Notes under the pieces: model-generated
The model's input: the letters and a program-made list of their open reading frames with translations, nothing else
Database searches by the model: none
Told to the model about the DNA's origin: nothing
In this document: positions 6,681 through 15,626 of the stretch, piece by piece
How positions within the stretch are numbered: the stretch's first letter is position 1
Layout of the letters: each line of letters begins with the position of its first letter
Position numbers and translations under genes: made by a program
Source: an uncultured bacterium
GTDB taxonomy: Bacteria > Bacillota > Clostridia > Oscillospirales > Acutalibacteraceae
Direction: 5' to 3'
NCBI GenBank assembly: GCA_949283655.1
Contig: CASDTH010000044.1
Location: 1-64,000, forward strand
Length of the DNA: 64,000 bases

Positions 6681-8120
6681 TTATTCCGCGTTATTTTGCA
6701 GCGCCTGCGCGAGATCAAGCGGCTCGGCCGCCACGCCCAGCTCCTCCTTCATGGAGCGCTCCTTTTTCTTGTCAATGTTGTAAACCAGCAGCAGGGCGAC
6801 GGCCATAATGGCCGCCCCGACCAGCATCAGAAGAATCGACATGTTTTTCATCCGCTCCCCCACACCTGGGAGTTGGTCGGCACCGAGCTTTGCTTCATAC
6901 CCGACCCATGTCATGGAGAGGATAATGAGGGATGCACCCACGCCCTGCGCCAGCTTTCGGAAAAGGGAGTAGATCGCGTAGACGGAGCCCTCCTCCCGTA
7001 CGCCGGTTTGAAGCTGCTGGTAATCCGTGCAGTCCGCCACCATCGCCCAGCAAACCAGCTGAAATAATGCTCCGCCAAATTGGATCACGATCAGGCAAAG
7101 CATATAGATCACGGGCCCCGCTACCGTATCCTGTGGCATGGGGATCAGGAAAAAAACAGGGCCCAGCACCAGGCTAATCAGGAGCGGGACGGACACCGCC
7201 ATTTTTTTGCCGAATTTTTTCACGATCTTTCCGACAAAGGGGATCATGACCACTGTGGCAATCGAACCGACCAGATTGGCCACAGTCAACAGCTCCGTAT
7301 TATGAAAATAAATCTGATAAACCCATTTGGTCGTTTGCAGGTTGGAGGTGTAAAAAACCAGCAGCGCAAACGAGGCGATACACATTGCAATCAGTGGCCG
7401 GTTTTTCAGGATGCGGCGGAGCGTCTGAAAATAGTTAAACGAAACAGGCGGCTGCTCCACCTGGAAGCGCTCTGTCGTCATTTTCAGGCACAGGTGATAG
7501 GCGATGAACGCCACGCCGCCCAACACAAGCCCAATCCAGAAAAAACGCTCCCCGATGAGCACGTTATCTTCATACACAATCAGCGGCAGCAGCATCGTAA
7601 TCAGGCCGCCTGCTCCTGCGCCGATGCTCCGGTAGGTGGAGAGCATGGTGCGCTCGGTTGGATCTGCCGAGATAGCGGAATTCAGCGTGCCATAGGGCAC
7701 GTTGACCAGGGTATAAAAAATATCCCACGCCAGGTAAGTTACCACGCACACCGCCACGCGCACCGGATACGCCGCGTGCGGGATTGGCAAAAAGGCCAGC
7801 GCCCCCGCGACGATCAGACCGAAAGAGCCGATGCGGATCCACGGCTTATATTTGCTTTTTTTGCTGATGCGGCGGCTATCCATAATCCCGCCCATCATCG
7901 GGTCGTTGATGGCATCCCACACCTTCAAAATGATGATGATGACCGCCCAGGTCGCTTCCGTCAGGCCGATATACTGTGTGTAAAAATCGGCGAGATAGGT
8001 TGTGATCAGCGCAAAGCTCATCTGACAGCCAAAGTCGCCCAGCGCATAGCCGACTTTGTCGCGCATGCCAAATGGACGCTGCCCTGCCGGTGCGGTGGCT
8101 GCTTGCTGCGGCCGCTTCAT
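6681..8120 (-). CDS. GPH-family sugar:cation symporter (MelB-like MFS)
   Basis: The 479-aa, twelve-helix transporter matches the glycoside-pentoside-hexuronide:cation symporters. It has GYALGDFGCQMSFALITTYL at the start, WDAINDPMMGGIMD in the loop between helices 2 and 3 (typical of MelB/XynP), and Asp residues in helix 2 suited to Na+ or H+ coupling. It sits in the plasma membrane. The ATG at 8120 has GGGAGGGG about eight bases upstream. It follows the Gfo/Idh/MocA gene by 17 bp and is the last gene of that operon. The substrate is not deducible; the neighbours suggest a sugar, cyclitol or glycoside. Confidence 0.88.
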   Translation of the reverse strand: MKRPQQAATAPAGQRPFGMRDKVGYALGDFGCQMSFALITTYLADFYTQYIGLTEATWAVIIIILKVWDAINDPMMGGIMDSRRISKKSKYKPWIRIGSFGLIVAGALAFLPIPHAAYPVRVAVCVVTYLAWDIFYTLVNVPYGTLNSAISADPTERTMLSTYRSIGAGAGGLITMLLPLIVYEDNVLIGERFFWIGLVLGGVAFIAYHLCLKMTTERFQVEQPPVSFNYFQTLRRILKNRPLIAMCIASFALLVFYTSNLQTTKWVYQIYFHNTELLTVANLVGSIATVVMIPFVGKIVKKFGKKMAVSVPLLISLVLGPVFFLIPMPQDTVAGPVIYMLCLIVIQFGGALFQLVCWAMVADCTDYQQLQTGVREEGSVYAIYSLFRKLAQGVGASLIILSMTWVGYEAKLGADQLPGVGERMKNMSILLMLVGAAIMAVALLLVYNIDKKKERSMKEELGVAAEPLDLAQALQNNAE

Positions 8121-8137
8121 TGGGTTCCCCTCCCTTT

Positions 8138-9295
8138 TTATTTCAGGTTGGCCTTTTCTTCTGCAATCCGTTTTTTCAGCTCTGCAAGGTACAGCTCTTC
8201 ATCCAGCGGGAGCGTGACCTCGCGCCCCAGCCAGCTGGAGAGGTACACGGCGTTGGAGAGGGTGAGGCCGCGTATCCCCTCCTCCCCCGGTGCAATCAGC
8301 GGCTCGCCCATCAAAACGGCGCGGCTGAAATTGCGGAAGATATTCATGTGCTGGCCAATCAGGCCGAGACGCACAGCATTGGTCAGGCTTCCCGTTGTTT
8401 TTTTCTGAACCGTATGCGGGATTTGCGGCATGAATTTTTTGTTTTGCAGATTGAATTCACTTTCCGGTATTTTTAATTTATGGAAGGTCATTTTCTCCTT
8501 TAATAAGGTTTGCTCGATCACGATCCGGCCGCCGTCGCCGGAAATCTCCAACCGGTTGGTGCCGGGGTAATCGTGGGTGGAGGTGACAAAGACACCGCTC
8601 GCGCCGTTTTCATATTCCGTATAAAACGTCACATCGTTTTCCACGCTGATTTTTCGATGGACGCCAATGTGCGCATACCCGCGCACCTTCACAGGCATGC
8701 CGCCCAGCCATTGAAACAGGTCCAGCTGGTGCGGGCATTGGTTAATCAGCACGCCGCCGCCCTCGCCGCTCCAGGTGCCGCGCCAGCCGCCCTGGTCATA
8801 ATAGGCCTGCGGGCGGTACCAGTTGGTGATGATCCAGTTGATCCGCTTGAGCTCCCCCAGCGCGCCGCTGTCGATGATCCGCTTTGCCTCCCGGTAGAGC
8901 GGGTTGGTACGCTGATTATACATGATGCCGAAAACCTGCCCCTTTTTCTGCTGGGCGAGGCTGTTTAGCTCCCGGACAGCGCTTGTGTAAACGCCGGCCG
9001 GCTTTTCGATGAGAACGTGCTTGCCTGCGTTGAGCGCTTCTATCGCAATGCGGGGATGATCGTAGTGCGGTGTCGCCACGACAACGGCTTCCACCTCGTC
9101 GCACGCGAGCAGCTCGTGAAAATCCGAAAAACGGCGCACGCCGGGCAGCGCTTTCTCCGCCCAGGCCAAGCGCTCCGGCGCAATATCACAGACAGCGGCC
9201 AGCGCCCCGTTTGGATCCTTCCCTTCCTTGAGCTTTTTGGCGTGTGTGCCGCCCATTTTGCCGATACCGATGATCCCATAGCTTACCTTACGCAT
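8138..9295 (-). CDS. Gfo/Idh/MocA family NAD(P)-dependent oxidoreductase
   Basis: The 385-aa cytosolic enzyme has an N-terminal Rossmann fold with GIIGIGKMGGTHA (residues 7-19) and the diagnostic EKPAG motif near residue 95. A C-terminal alpha/beta domain contains NQCPHQLDLFQWL, supplying the usual catalytic His/Asp. Family members oxidise or reduce sugars and inositols. I place the start at ATG 9295 (MRKVSYG) because GGAGG lies five bases upstream. That ATG overlaps the stop of the preceding isomerase by eight bases (ATGCGTAA), so translation is probably coupled. An ATG at 9307 is in frame but lacks an SD. Substrate is unknown. Confidence 0.88.
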   Translation of the reverse strand: MRKVSYGIIGIGKMGGTHAKKLKEGKDPNGALAAVCDIAPERLAWAEKALPGVRRFSDFHELLACDEVEAVVVATPHYDHPRIAIEALNAGKHVLIEKPAGVYTSAVRELNSLAQQKKGQVFGIMYNQRTNPLYREAKRIIDSGALGELKRINWIITNWYRPQAYYDQGGWRGTWSGEGGGVLINQCPHQLDLFQWLGGMPVKVRGYAHIGVHRKISVENDVTFYTEYENGASGVFVTSTHDYPGTNRLEISGDGGRIVIEQTLLKEKMTFHKLKIPESEFNLQNKKFMPQIPHTVQKKTTGSLTNAVRLGLIGQHMNIFRNFSRAVLMGEPLIAPGEEGIRGLTLSNAVYLSSWLGREVTLPLDEELYLAELKKRIAEEKANLK

Positions 9296-10211
9296 ATTGG
9301 CCTCCAATCTCCTGTATCATAGCGACCAGGTTCTGATATTGACGCTGAAACGCCTGCTCTCTGCTGACGGCCTGCAATGGGCGGATACCCAGCCCGCCAT
9401 CCGTCTGCCGGAAAACACGCCCACGCCTTGTGCCGTGCAGAAAGGGCAGCAGGTAAAAAATACGTTTAAGTAATATGTATTGCAGGGCATGCGGCTCCAA
9501 TGTCAAAAAGCCGTCGTAGCCAGCATGGTTTAAATCGGAGAGAATCTCCGCGATTCGGCCCTGCCCGGTTCCCAGAGGGACTTCAATTCCCTCCGTGCAA
9601 TCCTTCATGTGGTAATACACGGTGTAATGCTTTGTCGACTGATAGGCCTCCCACGGGTCAACGCCGCACTGTATGTAGTTGGATGCGTCGTAGCAAAGGG
9701 CAAACTGCGGGTGGTTCAAAGAGCGGTAAAGGGCGAGAATTTGCGTGGGGGCCTCCCCATAAATCCTCTTTTCATTTTCATGCATCAAAATGACGCCGCT
9801 GCCCTCCGCCTCGCGCAGGAAACCGCCCAGTTTTTCCACCACCATCTCATGAATATTAACGCCCTTGGCGGCGGCCTTTGCGGTGTAAAACGAGAAAATG
9901 CGGAGATAAGAGCAACCCATTTCCTGCGCGATGGCAATGAGTTCCCGCAGCTGCCGGCGCTGGGCCTGATACGCCTCTTCATCCAGCAGGTCAATTTTAC
10001 CGATTGGGGAGCCGATGGAGGAAACTGTGACGCCGTTTTGCAGCAGCAGCGGGCGGATTTCTTTGCAGAATTCCTTTGCCGTGTATTGCGCGATGTTTTT
10101 ACCGTTTACATTCCGGGGGCATAAATAGTGCACACCCATTGTCCGCATGGCCTTTAACTGATTTAACAGGTTGGGATGGATCTCATCAAAAAAACCGGAT
10201 ATTTTAAACAT
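9288..10211 (-). CDS. Sugar phosphate isomerase/epimerase-like TIM barrel protein
   Basis: The 307-aa protein belongs to the xylose-isomerase-like (AP endonuclease family 2) superfamily. Likely metal ligands are Glu in MHENEKR, Asp in CYDASN, His in YYHMKD and Glu in LTLEPH, in the expected order. It probably isomerises or epimerises a keto-sugar or inosose together with the coupled oxidoreductase. ATG 10211 (MFKISGFF) is favoured, with AAGATGTGA as a weak SD; a TTG at 10232 is also in frame. It begins the operon isomerase-oxidoreductase-GPH transporter. Related IolE or IolI activity is possible but unproven. Confidence 0.82.
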   Translation of the reverse strand: MFKISGFFDEIHPNLLNQLKAMRTMGVHYLCPRNVNGKNIAQYTAKEFCKEIRPLLLQNGVTVSSIGSPIGKIDLLDEEAYQAQRRQLRELIAIAQEMGCSYLRIFSFYTAKAAAKGVNIHEMVVEKLGGFLREAEGSGVILMHENEKRIYGEAPTQILALYRSLNHPQFALCYDASNYIQCGVDPWEAYQSTKHYTVYYHMKDCTEGIEVPLGTGQGRIAEILSDLNHAGYDGFLTLEPHALQYILLKRIFYLLPFLHGTRRGRVFRQTDGGLGIRPLQAVSREQAFQRQYQNLVAMIQEIGGQYA

Positions 10212-10410
10212 AAAAATCACATCTTTTAACAAAAAATTATAATATCGGCCTTATTTTAGAAAAAGCGTGTTTGAAAATCAATCCCTTTTCAAATTATATA
10301 AACCGGGTTTTAAAAGGATGCAAACCGGCCGGGACGCACGCGGGCAACAAAAAACGGGGAATCCTTTTCAGATTCTATGCGGCCAATAGTCTCCGCACGC
10401 CAGGACAGCA

Positions 10411-10442
10411 AACGATCCCCCATCGTAGGATGGGAGATCGTT
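10411..10442 (-). terminator. Strong stem-loop after the second GPH transporter
   Basis: A 14-bp stem (AACGATCTCCCATC / GATGGGGGATCGTT on the minus strand, one G-T pair) closes on CTAC. It lies 17 bp past the stop of the 10459 gene. There is no good T run, so termination is likely but not certain. Confidence 0.55.
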
Positions 10443-10458
10443 CTGCTTGGTCCTATTT

Positions 10459-11889
10459 TTATTTTCCGGTGTTATATTCCTCTCTCTGTGCGAGGAGCCG
10501 GCTGTGAATCTCCTCTTTGAGCTTGCCTGTGAGCTTGTAGAAGAAGAAAGGAGCCCCGGCAAGGAACATCATGATCCCGTGAAATACCGTGTAGAAGAAC
10601 AGCATCCATAGCTTTGTTTTTAAAGACTGCATCGTGCCGTCTTCAATGCCCTGCATATATCCGCAAATAGAATTGTCACCATAAAGAATCAGTGGGGAAA
10701 GCGCGCCCGCGACCGTGCCGCTTACCATCGTGAAAATGCCGATGACAAACGAAAGCGAGGAATCCAGGCGCTTGCCCGTTTTGAGCTCGATATCCTCCAG
10801 CACATCCGCCTTGAACATTTCAGGCAGCAGATTTGAAGCGCCGAACTGCAAGCCGATCAGGAACAGGAACACGATAAACAAAACCTGAAGCGCTGCGCCG
10901 CCATTTTTAAAGTAAGCGTAGCCAACCGCAAATGCGGCGCCGTTTGCGATGACGGAATAAATCCCGCTTGCGATATATAGCTGCTTTGAATTGAATTTCT
11001 TCAACAACGCGTTAATCACGAGCATGCCTACCGCTGTACCGATGCCTGTGGGCAGGCCGAAAAGCAGGAATTTGCTGGAGCTCCCTAAAAGCGCTGCCGC
11101 AAGGAAGGGGCCCATATAAGTTGCAATGCCTCTGAAGTTTTTTACAAGCTCAGAGACAATAATCGTCCATGCATATTTGTTTTTAAGAATATCGGCAAAT
11201 CCGACCAGAGGATCTCCTCGCTTGCCGGCATATGCAATGCGCTCTCTCGTCATTTTCATGCCGAAAAGCATCGTTAATATGCCGATCACGCCGCTTAAAG
11301 CTGCGCAGACGATGAACTGCAGGGCCTGATTATCTTTCCAAATCAGATTGAGCACCACGATAACGACGAGAGACGCAGAGTTGCCGACAGCAGAAACAAT
11401 GCCCCTGAACGAAATGATGGTGTCCCGCTCCGTCAGGTTCGGCGACATCACAACGGCAATATTCGTGATTGTGCCGCCAAAGGTGTTCATCACGCTCCAA
11501 AGCACGGCAACAGTAATGATATAAATCATCAGGAGCGTCCCCGTGATGCCATTTGGCACCCAAAAGCTTAAAAACAAAAGAATGCCCATCGGCACGGCCG
11601 CAAGCATAACAAGCGGCCTGAACTTGCCGCTCTTGCCGATGCTTCTTCCGTCAATATACATCACAATAAAGAAGTTAAGCACCCACGGAATCACGCTTGT
11701 TGCGATGCTGAACAGGGAGGATTGTTTATTTGTAATTTGAACAATATCCACTAGGAAAGCATTTCGATACTGCCCGACAAAGCCCGTCATGTTGGTGTAG
11801 AAAAACACCGCAACCAGATACCATATGAACTCGCCTGGTTTCACATACTTCTCGTTTTGCGCCTGAGGCGGCAATCGTTTTTCTGACAT
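10459..11889 (-). CDS. GPH/MFS_2-type sugar transporter
   Basis: This 476-aa, roughly twelve-helix membrane protein resembles the MFS_2 (GPH) group. It has the early helix-loop pattern ending FFIVMYIDGRSIGKSGKFRPLV and a conserved TERDTIISFRG loop in the middle. It is only distantly similar to the GPH transporter at 6681. ATG 11889 (MSEKRLP) is chosen because GAGGAGG lies seven bases upstream; the ATG six bases earlier sits too near the SD. The gene follows the metallophosphoesterase by 15 bp. It therefore probably imports a compound that the esterase dephosphorylates, or exports its product; that link is inference. Confidence 0.85.
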   Translation of the reverse strand: MSEKRLPPQAQNEKYVKPGEFIWYLVAVFFYTNMTGFVGQYRNAFLVDIVQITNKQSSLFSIATSVIPWVLNFFIVMYIDGRSIGKSGKFRPLVMLAAVPMGILLFLSFWVPNGITGTLLMIYIITVAVLWSVMNTFGGTITNIAVVMSPNLTERDTIISFRGIVSAVGNSASLVVIVVLNLIWKDNQALQFIVCAALSGVIGILTMLFGMKMTRERIAYAGKRGDPLVGFADILKNKYAWTIIVSELVKNFRGIATYMGPFLAAALLGSSSKFLLFGLPTGIGTAVGMLVINALLKKFNSKQLYIASGIYSVIANGAAFAVGYAYFKNGGAALQVLFIVFLFLIGLQFGASNLLPEMFKADVLEDIELKTGKRLDSSLSFVIGIFTMVSGTVAGALSPLILYGDNSICGYMQGIEDGTMQSLKTKLWMLFFYTVFHGIMMFLAGAPFFFYKLTGKLKEEIHSRLLAQREEYNTGK

Positions 11890-11904
11890 AATCATTCCTC
11901 CTCG

Positions 11905-13212
11905 TTATGTGCTCTTTATGGTCAGGGTGGTTTCATAATCCCTTTGCCGCTCATCCCCGATCATGGAAAGAATAAAGGAGTCAATATCCGAAAGCACGGC
12001 ATTTTTGGAGCCCAGCTTTTTTTCAAGGATATGTGTGATTGGGTGAAGCCTTTTCAGAAGCTTTTCCATTGCTTCATAGATAGGCGTGCCTTTTACATAT
12101 GGCTCGTTTCCAATAAAAACATTCCTCACAAGCTCTATGCCCACATCCTTGGCAAGCCGGTTTTGAATGCTTTTATCCACCCGGAAGCAAAGGAATCTTC
12201 CAAGCTGTTTCAGCGTAAATTTGTCAAGTATTTTTTGGGCGGGCTTTGGCAGGAGCTCGCCCATCTGCCAGTTGATCATCCTGTTAAAGCGCCACTCCAA
12301 ATATTCCTGTGCGGTTTTGCCCTGCTTGTCATATTCAAAATTATTGATGGTGTAAGATTTTATTTCGGCATGATTACCGCTGAAGGTGATTTTTCGGTAA
12401 GCGCATGGACAGCCGACAAAGCAGCCGGTCTGCACATCTGTGATCGTGTTGCCGCTTCTCGTTGTGTATTCTGTGACTGCCTGCGCATGCATGTGACCAG
12501 TTAAAATCAAATCCAGCCCTGCGTCTGCAAGCCGGGTCGCTGTTTCTTCCCAGTTTGTAAGCTTCGCATCACCAATCAAATGCATAACCGGTGAAAATGG
12601 CAGGAGTGGATAATGCGTCATTGCAAATATGTATTGCCCGTCCTCATGCGCTTTTCGGATTTCATCCATTGCCCATTGGAGCTGATTTTCCCACAGGCCC
12701 TTGAAATCCTTACAGTCGCCGTCGCAGTTCAAAGCAAGAAGCCGCAGCCCCTCTCCAAGCTGCGCCACATAGCTCATGCTTTCCTTATGCTCGCTGATTG
12801 CTTCTTCAAACCCGAACTCTTTGTAAAAATCCCTGAGCTCTGCTCTCGGCATACCTTTAACCGGGATCATTTTATCTCCATCAAATTCACAGGGCTGCTC
12901 ATCTTCACAGTAATCGTGCCGTGCTGTGATAAGATAAATTTTTTTACCCTGCCCTTTGAGCCGATACAACCTGTCGCGGAAGCCGACATGGCTCTGATAC
13001 TCCCCGCGGTAGACGAGATCGCCCGGGATCAGGACGATATCCGTGCCCGTATCCGCCGCGATCTGTGCAAACCCCGCATCAATGATGGCGGGCGTTTCAG
13101 CAACGCACTTTTGGTCTGTTTTGCTTCTGGCTTCATAGGCGCTACCGCTTCTTTTGAACGAACTGTCATAGTAGTGCGGATCTGTTACAAGATAGACGCT
13201 TGTTTGTTTCAT
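11905..13212 (-). CDS. Calcineurin-like metallophosphoesterase
   Basis: The 435-aa protein carries the dimetal phosphoesterase motifs DPH (residues 11-13), GDLVYRG, THYP and GHMHA. The usual GNH(D/E) motif reads TARHDY, so the metal-bridging Asn is apparently replaced by Arg while His-Asp is kept. No signal peptide is visible, so it should act in the cytosol. ATG 13212 has GGGGTGG about six bases upstream. It is first in a two-gene operon with a GPH-type transporter, and the upstream region has two palindromes 20 bp apart that look like operators. Substrate is unknown; phosphodiesters or phosphosugars are possible. Confidence 0.83.
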   Translation of the reverse strand: MKQTSVYLVTDPHYYDSSFKRSGSAYEARSKTDQKCVAETPAIIDAGFAQIAADTGTDIVLIPGDLVYRGEYQSHVGFRDRLYRLKGQGKKIYLITARHDYCEDEQPCEFDGDKMIPVKGMPRAELRDFYKEFGFEEAISEHKESMSYVAQLGEGLRLLALNCDGDCKDFKGLWENQLQWAMDEIRKAHEDGQYIFAMTHYPLLPFSPVMHLIGDAKLTNWEETATRLADAGLDLILTGHMHAQAVTEYTTRSGNTITDVQTGCFVGCPCAYRKITFSGNHAEIKSYTINNFEYDKQGKTAQEYLEWRFNRMINWQMGELLPKPAQKILDKFTLKQLGRFLCFRVDKSIQNRLAKDVGIELVRNVFIGNEPYVKGTPIYEAMEKLLKRLHPITHILEKKLGSKNAVLSDIDSFILSMIGDERQRDYETTLTIKST

Positions 13213-13250
13213 AAATCCACCCCTTTGCCTTTTAAAATTTATTTTATCAT

Positions 13251-13285
13251 ATTTTTTATAAAAAATTGTAGTTTTTTATAAAAAT
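13251..13285 (-). promoter_or_regulatory. Twin AT-rich palindromes, putative operator
   Basis: A perfect 16-bp palindrome ATTTTTTATAAAAAAT (13251-13266) and a second, TTTTTATAAAAA (13273-13284), have centres 20 bp apart. They lie 40-75 bp upstream of the metallophosphoesterase start. The two-turn spacing suits a cooperative repressor. A sigma-A promoter is not obvious here. Confidence 0.5.
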
Positions 13286-13495
13286 AAACGCACCGCTGTG
13301 GCGCACAATTGATTCCAACGCAGCGAGACCGTTAATGGTTCTTTATATTTTTTATGACGAATTTCTCATCGCACAGGGTACCTTACGAGGCGAATTTTTA
13401 ATCAGACATTTTTATAAGAATTATAATTATAAAGGATGTGATCTTAAAATCAATCCTCCTTATCAATACGTTTGGGAAAATGCAAAGCAAAATAC

Positions 13496-13530
13496 AAAAA
13501 GGGCGGGGGAAGCTTTCGCTCCCTCCGCCC
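13496..13530 (-). terminator. Intrinsic terminator of the prfB-sanA operon
   Basis: On the minus strand GGGCGGAGGGAGC pairs with GCTTCCCCCGCCC around a GAAA loop and is followed by TTTTT. It lies 21 bp past the stop of the SanA-like gene. Confidence 0.9.
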
Positions 13531-13551
13531 GGGGATTAAGAAATCGATGCA

Positions 13552-14262
13552 CTACACCTGGTCATCCGTCTGCGCGCCGCTGCCGCTAATGGGGATCGCT
13601 TCGCCGAGATAGGTCGGCTCCGGCTTTGTGATAGTAGTGAAAAAATCCTTTACCCGCGCGAGACATTCCCGCACGTTGTTGTAAACCATGCTGCTGTAGG
13701 GCCGCGGGTCAGAGGCGACGCCATAGGCCTCCAGCCCCAGCGCCCGCGCGATATAAACGGCACGGTAGAGATGGTATCTCTGCGTGACGATGATGACTTT
13801 TTGAGCCTGAAAAACATCGCGAGCGCGGTACATGGTCTCATAGGTGGAAAAGCCGGCGTGATCCATAAAAACGTCGTCCGCAGGCACACCTTTGCCGACG
13901 GCGTATTTCTTCATGGCGTTTACCTCGTCGTAATCCTTCCGGCCATGGTCGCCGCTCATCAAAATTTTTTTCGCTCCGCTACGCTCGTAAACGTCGATTG
14001 CGCCGAGCACGCGATCCTCCAGCATGGGGCAGAGCGTCTCCTTGCCCCATACCATTGCGCCAAGGGCGATGACGCAATCCGCATTGATTGCGGGCGTCTG
14101 CTCCGGCTCCAGAAGATACCGCCGCGCGCTACCCACTACAACTGCGTTGATCACCAGCGGAGCAAGCAGCCCGACGGCCAGCAGAATGCAGAAAGCAACC
14201 AGCACACTCTTCTTCCCCTTTGAAAGCTTTTGCAGCCGAGCAGGCCGCTTCCTTCCCGTCAT
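13552..14262 (-). CDS. SanA/YdcF-like DUF218 envelope protein
   Basis: The 236-aa protein has a short basic N-terminus, one membrane anchor (residues about 15-38), and an extracytoplasmic DUF218 domain with CVIALGAMVW, SGDHGRKDYDEVNAMKKYA and TQRYHLYRAVYIA. This matches the SanA (vancomycin-exclusion) and ElyC group linked to cell-envelope integrity; the enzymatic role is unproven. The reading frame is open upstream to 14364, but ATG 14262 has AAGGAG about seven bases ahead and starts at a sensible anchor. It lies 28 bp after prfB on the same strand and shares its transcript. Confidence 0.85.
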   Translation of the reverse strand: MTGRKRPARLQKLSKGKKSVLVAFCILLAVGLLAPLVINAVVVGSARRYLLEPEQTPAINADCVIALGAMVWGKETLCPMLEDRVLGAIDVYERSGAKKILMSGDHGRKDYDEVNAMKKYAVGKGVPADDVFMDHAGFSTYETMYRARDVFQAQKVIIVTQRYHLYRAVYIARALGLEAYGVASDPRPYSSMVYNNVRECLARVKDFFTTITKPEPTYLGEAIPISGSGAQTDDQV

Positions 14263-14290
14263 AGGCACTCCTTCTACTGGGAGAGCAGGA

Positions 14291-15415
14291 TTACTCCTTC
14301 TTCTCCAGCTTTTCGAGGGACTCCATCTTGAGGTATGCATTGATGAAGCCGTCCAGATCCCCATCCATCACCGCGTTGATATTGCCGGATTCATAGCCGG
14401 TGCGGTGATCCTTGACCAGCGTATACGGCATAAAAACATAGGAGCGAATCTGGCTGCCCCAGGCGATTTCCTTCTGATCGCCCTTGATATCCTCAATCTT
14501 ATCCAGATGCTCGCGTTCCTTGATCTCCACCAGCTTTGATTTGAGCATGCGCATCGCGACCTCGCGGTTCTGGTGCTGGCTGCGCTCCACCTGGCAGGAG
14601 ACGACGATCCCCGTGGGGATATGCGTCAGCCGAACAGCGGAGGAGGTCTTATTCACCTTCTGCCCGCCTGCGCCGCTCGCGCGGTAAACATCCATTTTGA
14701 TATCCTCGGGGTTGATTTCAACATCAAAGGTATCGTCAATCTCGGGCATGACCTCCAGGGAGGCAAACGACGTATGCCTGCGGCCGGAGGAATCAAAAGG
14801 GGAGACGCGCACCAGCCGGTGCACGCCCATCTCGCTGCGCAAAAATCCGTAAGCGTTAAGCCCCTCTACCAGCACGACGGCGGATTTGAGGCCAGCCTCG
14901 TCTCCGTCCAGAAAATCGAGCGTGCTCATCTTGAAGCCGTGCTGCTCCCCCCAGTGGTTATACATGCGGAAGAGCATCTCGGCCCAATCCTGCGCCTCCG
15001 TGCCGCCGGCGCCGGCGTGAAAGGTTAAAATAGCGTTTTTGGAGTCAAACTCCCCGCTGAGCAGGGTGGAAAGGGTCTGCGCCTGAATCCCTTCCTTGAC
15101 CTTTTTGACGTTTGCCTGACACTCCGGCAGGAGCTCGAGATCGCCCTCCTCATCCGCCAGCTCGATCATCACCAGCGCATCGTCAAAATCGGCTTTCAGC
15201 GTTTCATAAGCGGAAATTCGGTTTTTGAGCATGCTGATGCGCTGCAGCACCTTTTGAGAATGAGCAAGATCGCCCCAGAAATCCTCCGCGGCAGTCTGTT
15301 CCTCCAAATCGGCCACCTCTTTACGCATTTCCTCCATGCCCAATGCGGAGGAGAGATCCTTGAGCGCATCCTCATCCTCAAGCAACTGTAAGCGGAGCTC
15401 TTCAAATTGTATCAT
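14291..15415 (-). CDS. prfB: Peptide chain release factor 2
   Basis: RF2 recognises UGA and UAA in the ribosomal A site and triggers peptide release. The 374-aa product has the GGQ catalytic motif in ASGAGGQKVNKT, the HAGAGGTEAQDW region and the class-I RF domain order. In many bacteria prfB contains an in-frame UGA near codon 25 with programmed +1 frameshifting; here the frame runs uninterrupted from ATG 15415 through that position (ALKDLSSALG), so autoregulation by frameshifting is absent. The SD is AAGGA, eight bases upstream. It has its own promoter and is cotranscribed with the SanA-like gene. Confidence 0.96.
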   Translation of the reverse strand: MIQFEELRLQLLEDEDALKDLSSALGMEEMRKEVADLEEQTAAEDFWGDLAHSQKVLQRISMLKNRISAYETLKADFDDALVMIELADEEGDLELLPECQANVKKVKEGIQAQTLSTLLSGEFDSKNAILTFHAGAGGTEAQDWAEMLFRMYNHWGEQHGFKMSTLDFLDGDEAGLKSAVVLVEGLNAYGFLRSEMGVHRLVRVSPFDSSGRRHTSFASLEVMPEIDDTFDVEINPEDIKMDVYRASGAGGQKVNKTSSAVRLTHIPTGIVVSCQVERSQHQNREVAMRMLKSKLVEIKEREHLDKIEDIKGDQKEIAWGSQIRSYVFMPYTLVKDHRTGYESGNINAVMDGDLDGFINAYLKMESLEKLEKKE

Positions 15416-15467
15416 CGTATCATCCTTAATCCTTAATAATCATGGCCTGAATGCCGATACGCAGTTT

Positions 15468-15496
15468 ATTATAAGGTGCTGGCAGCTGGATGTCAA
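15468..15496 (-). promoter_or_regulatory. Consensus sigma-A promoter for prfB
   Basis: On the minus strand TTGACA (15496-15491) and TATAAT (15473-15468) are 17 bp apart, a perfect consensus, 52 bp upstream of the prfB start. Confidence 0.88.
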
Positions 15497-15548
15497 TGCC
15501 GGCGCGCGCAGCCGTGCAAAAGCAGGTGTGCACGTTGCCTGGGGATTC

Positions 15549-15577
15549 TTGCGTTGCATTGGCGAAACTGTTACAAT
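15549..15577 (+). promoter_or_regulatory. Promoter for the APH-type kinase gene
   Basis: TTGCGT (15549-15554) and TACAAT (15572-15577) are spaced by 17 bp, with TG one base before the -10 (extended -10). It lies 49 bp before the ATG at 15627. Confidence 0.65.
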
Positions 15578-15626
15578 CAAAAAAGCAGATGCGCCGGAGA
15601 ATCAATGCATGGGGGAGGATTTTTGC

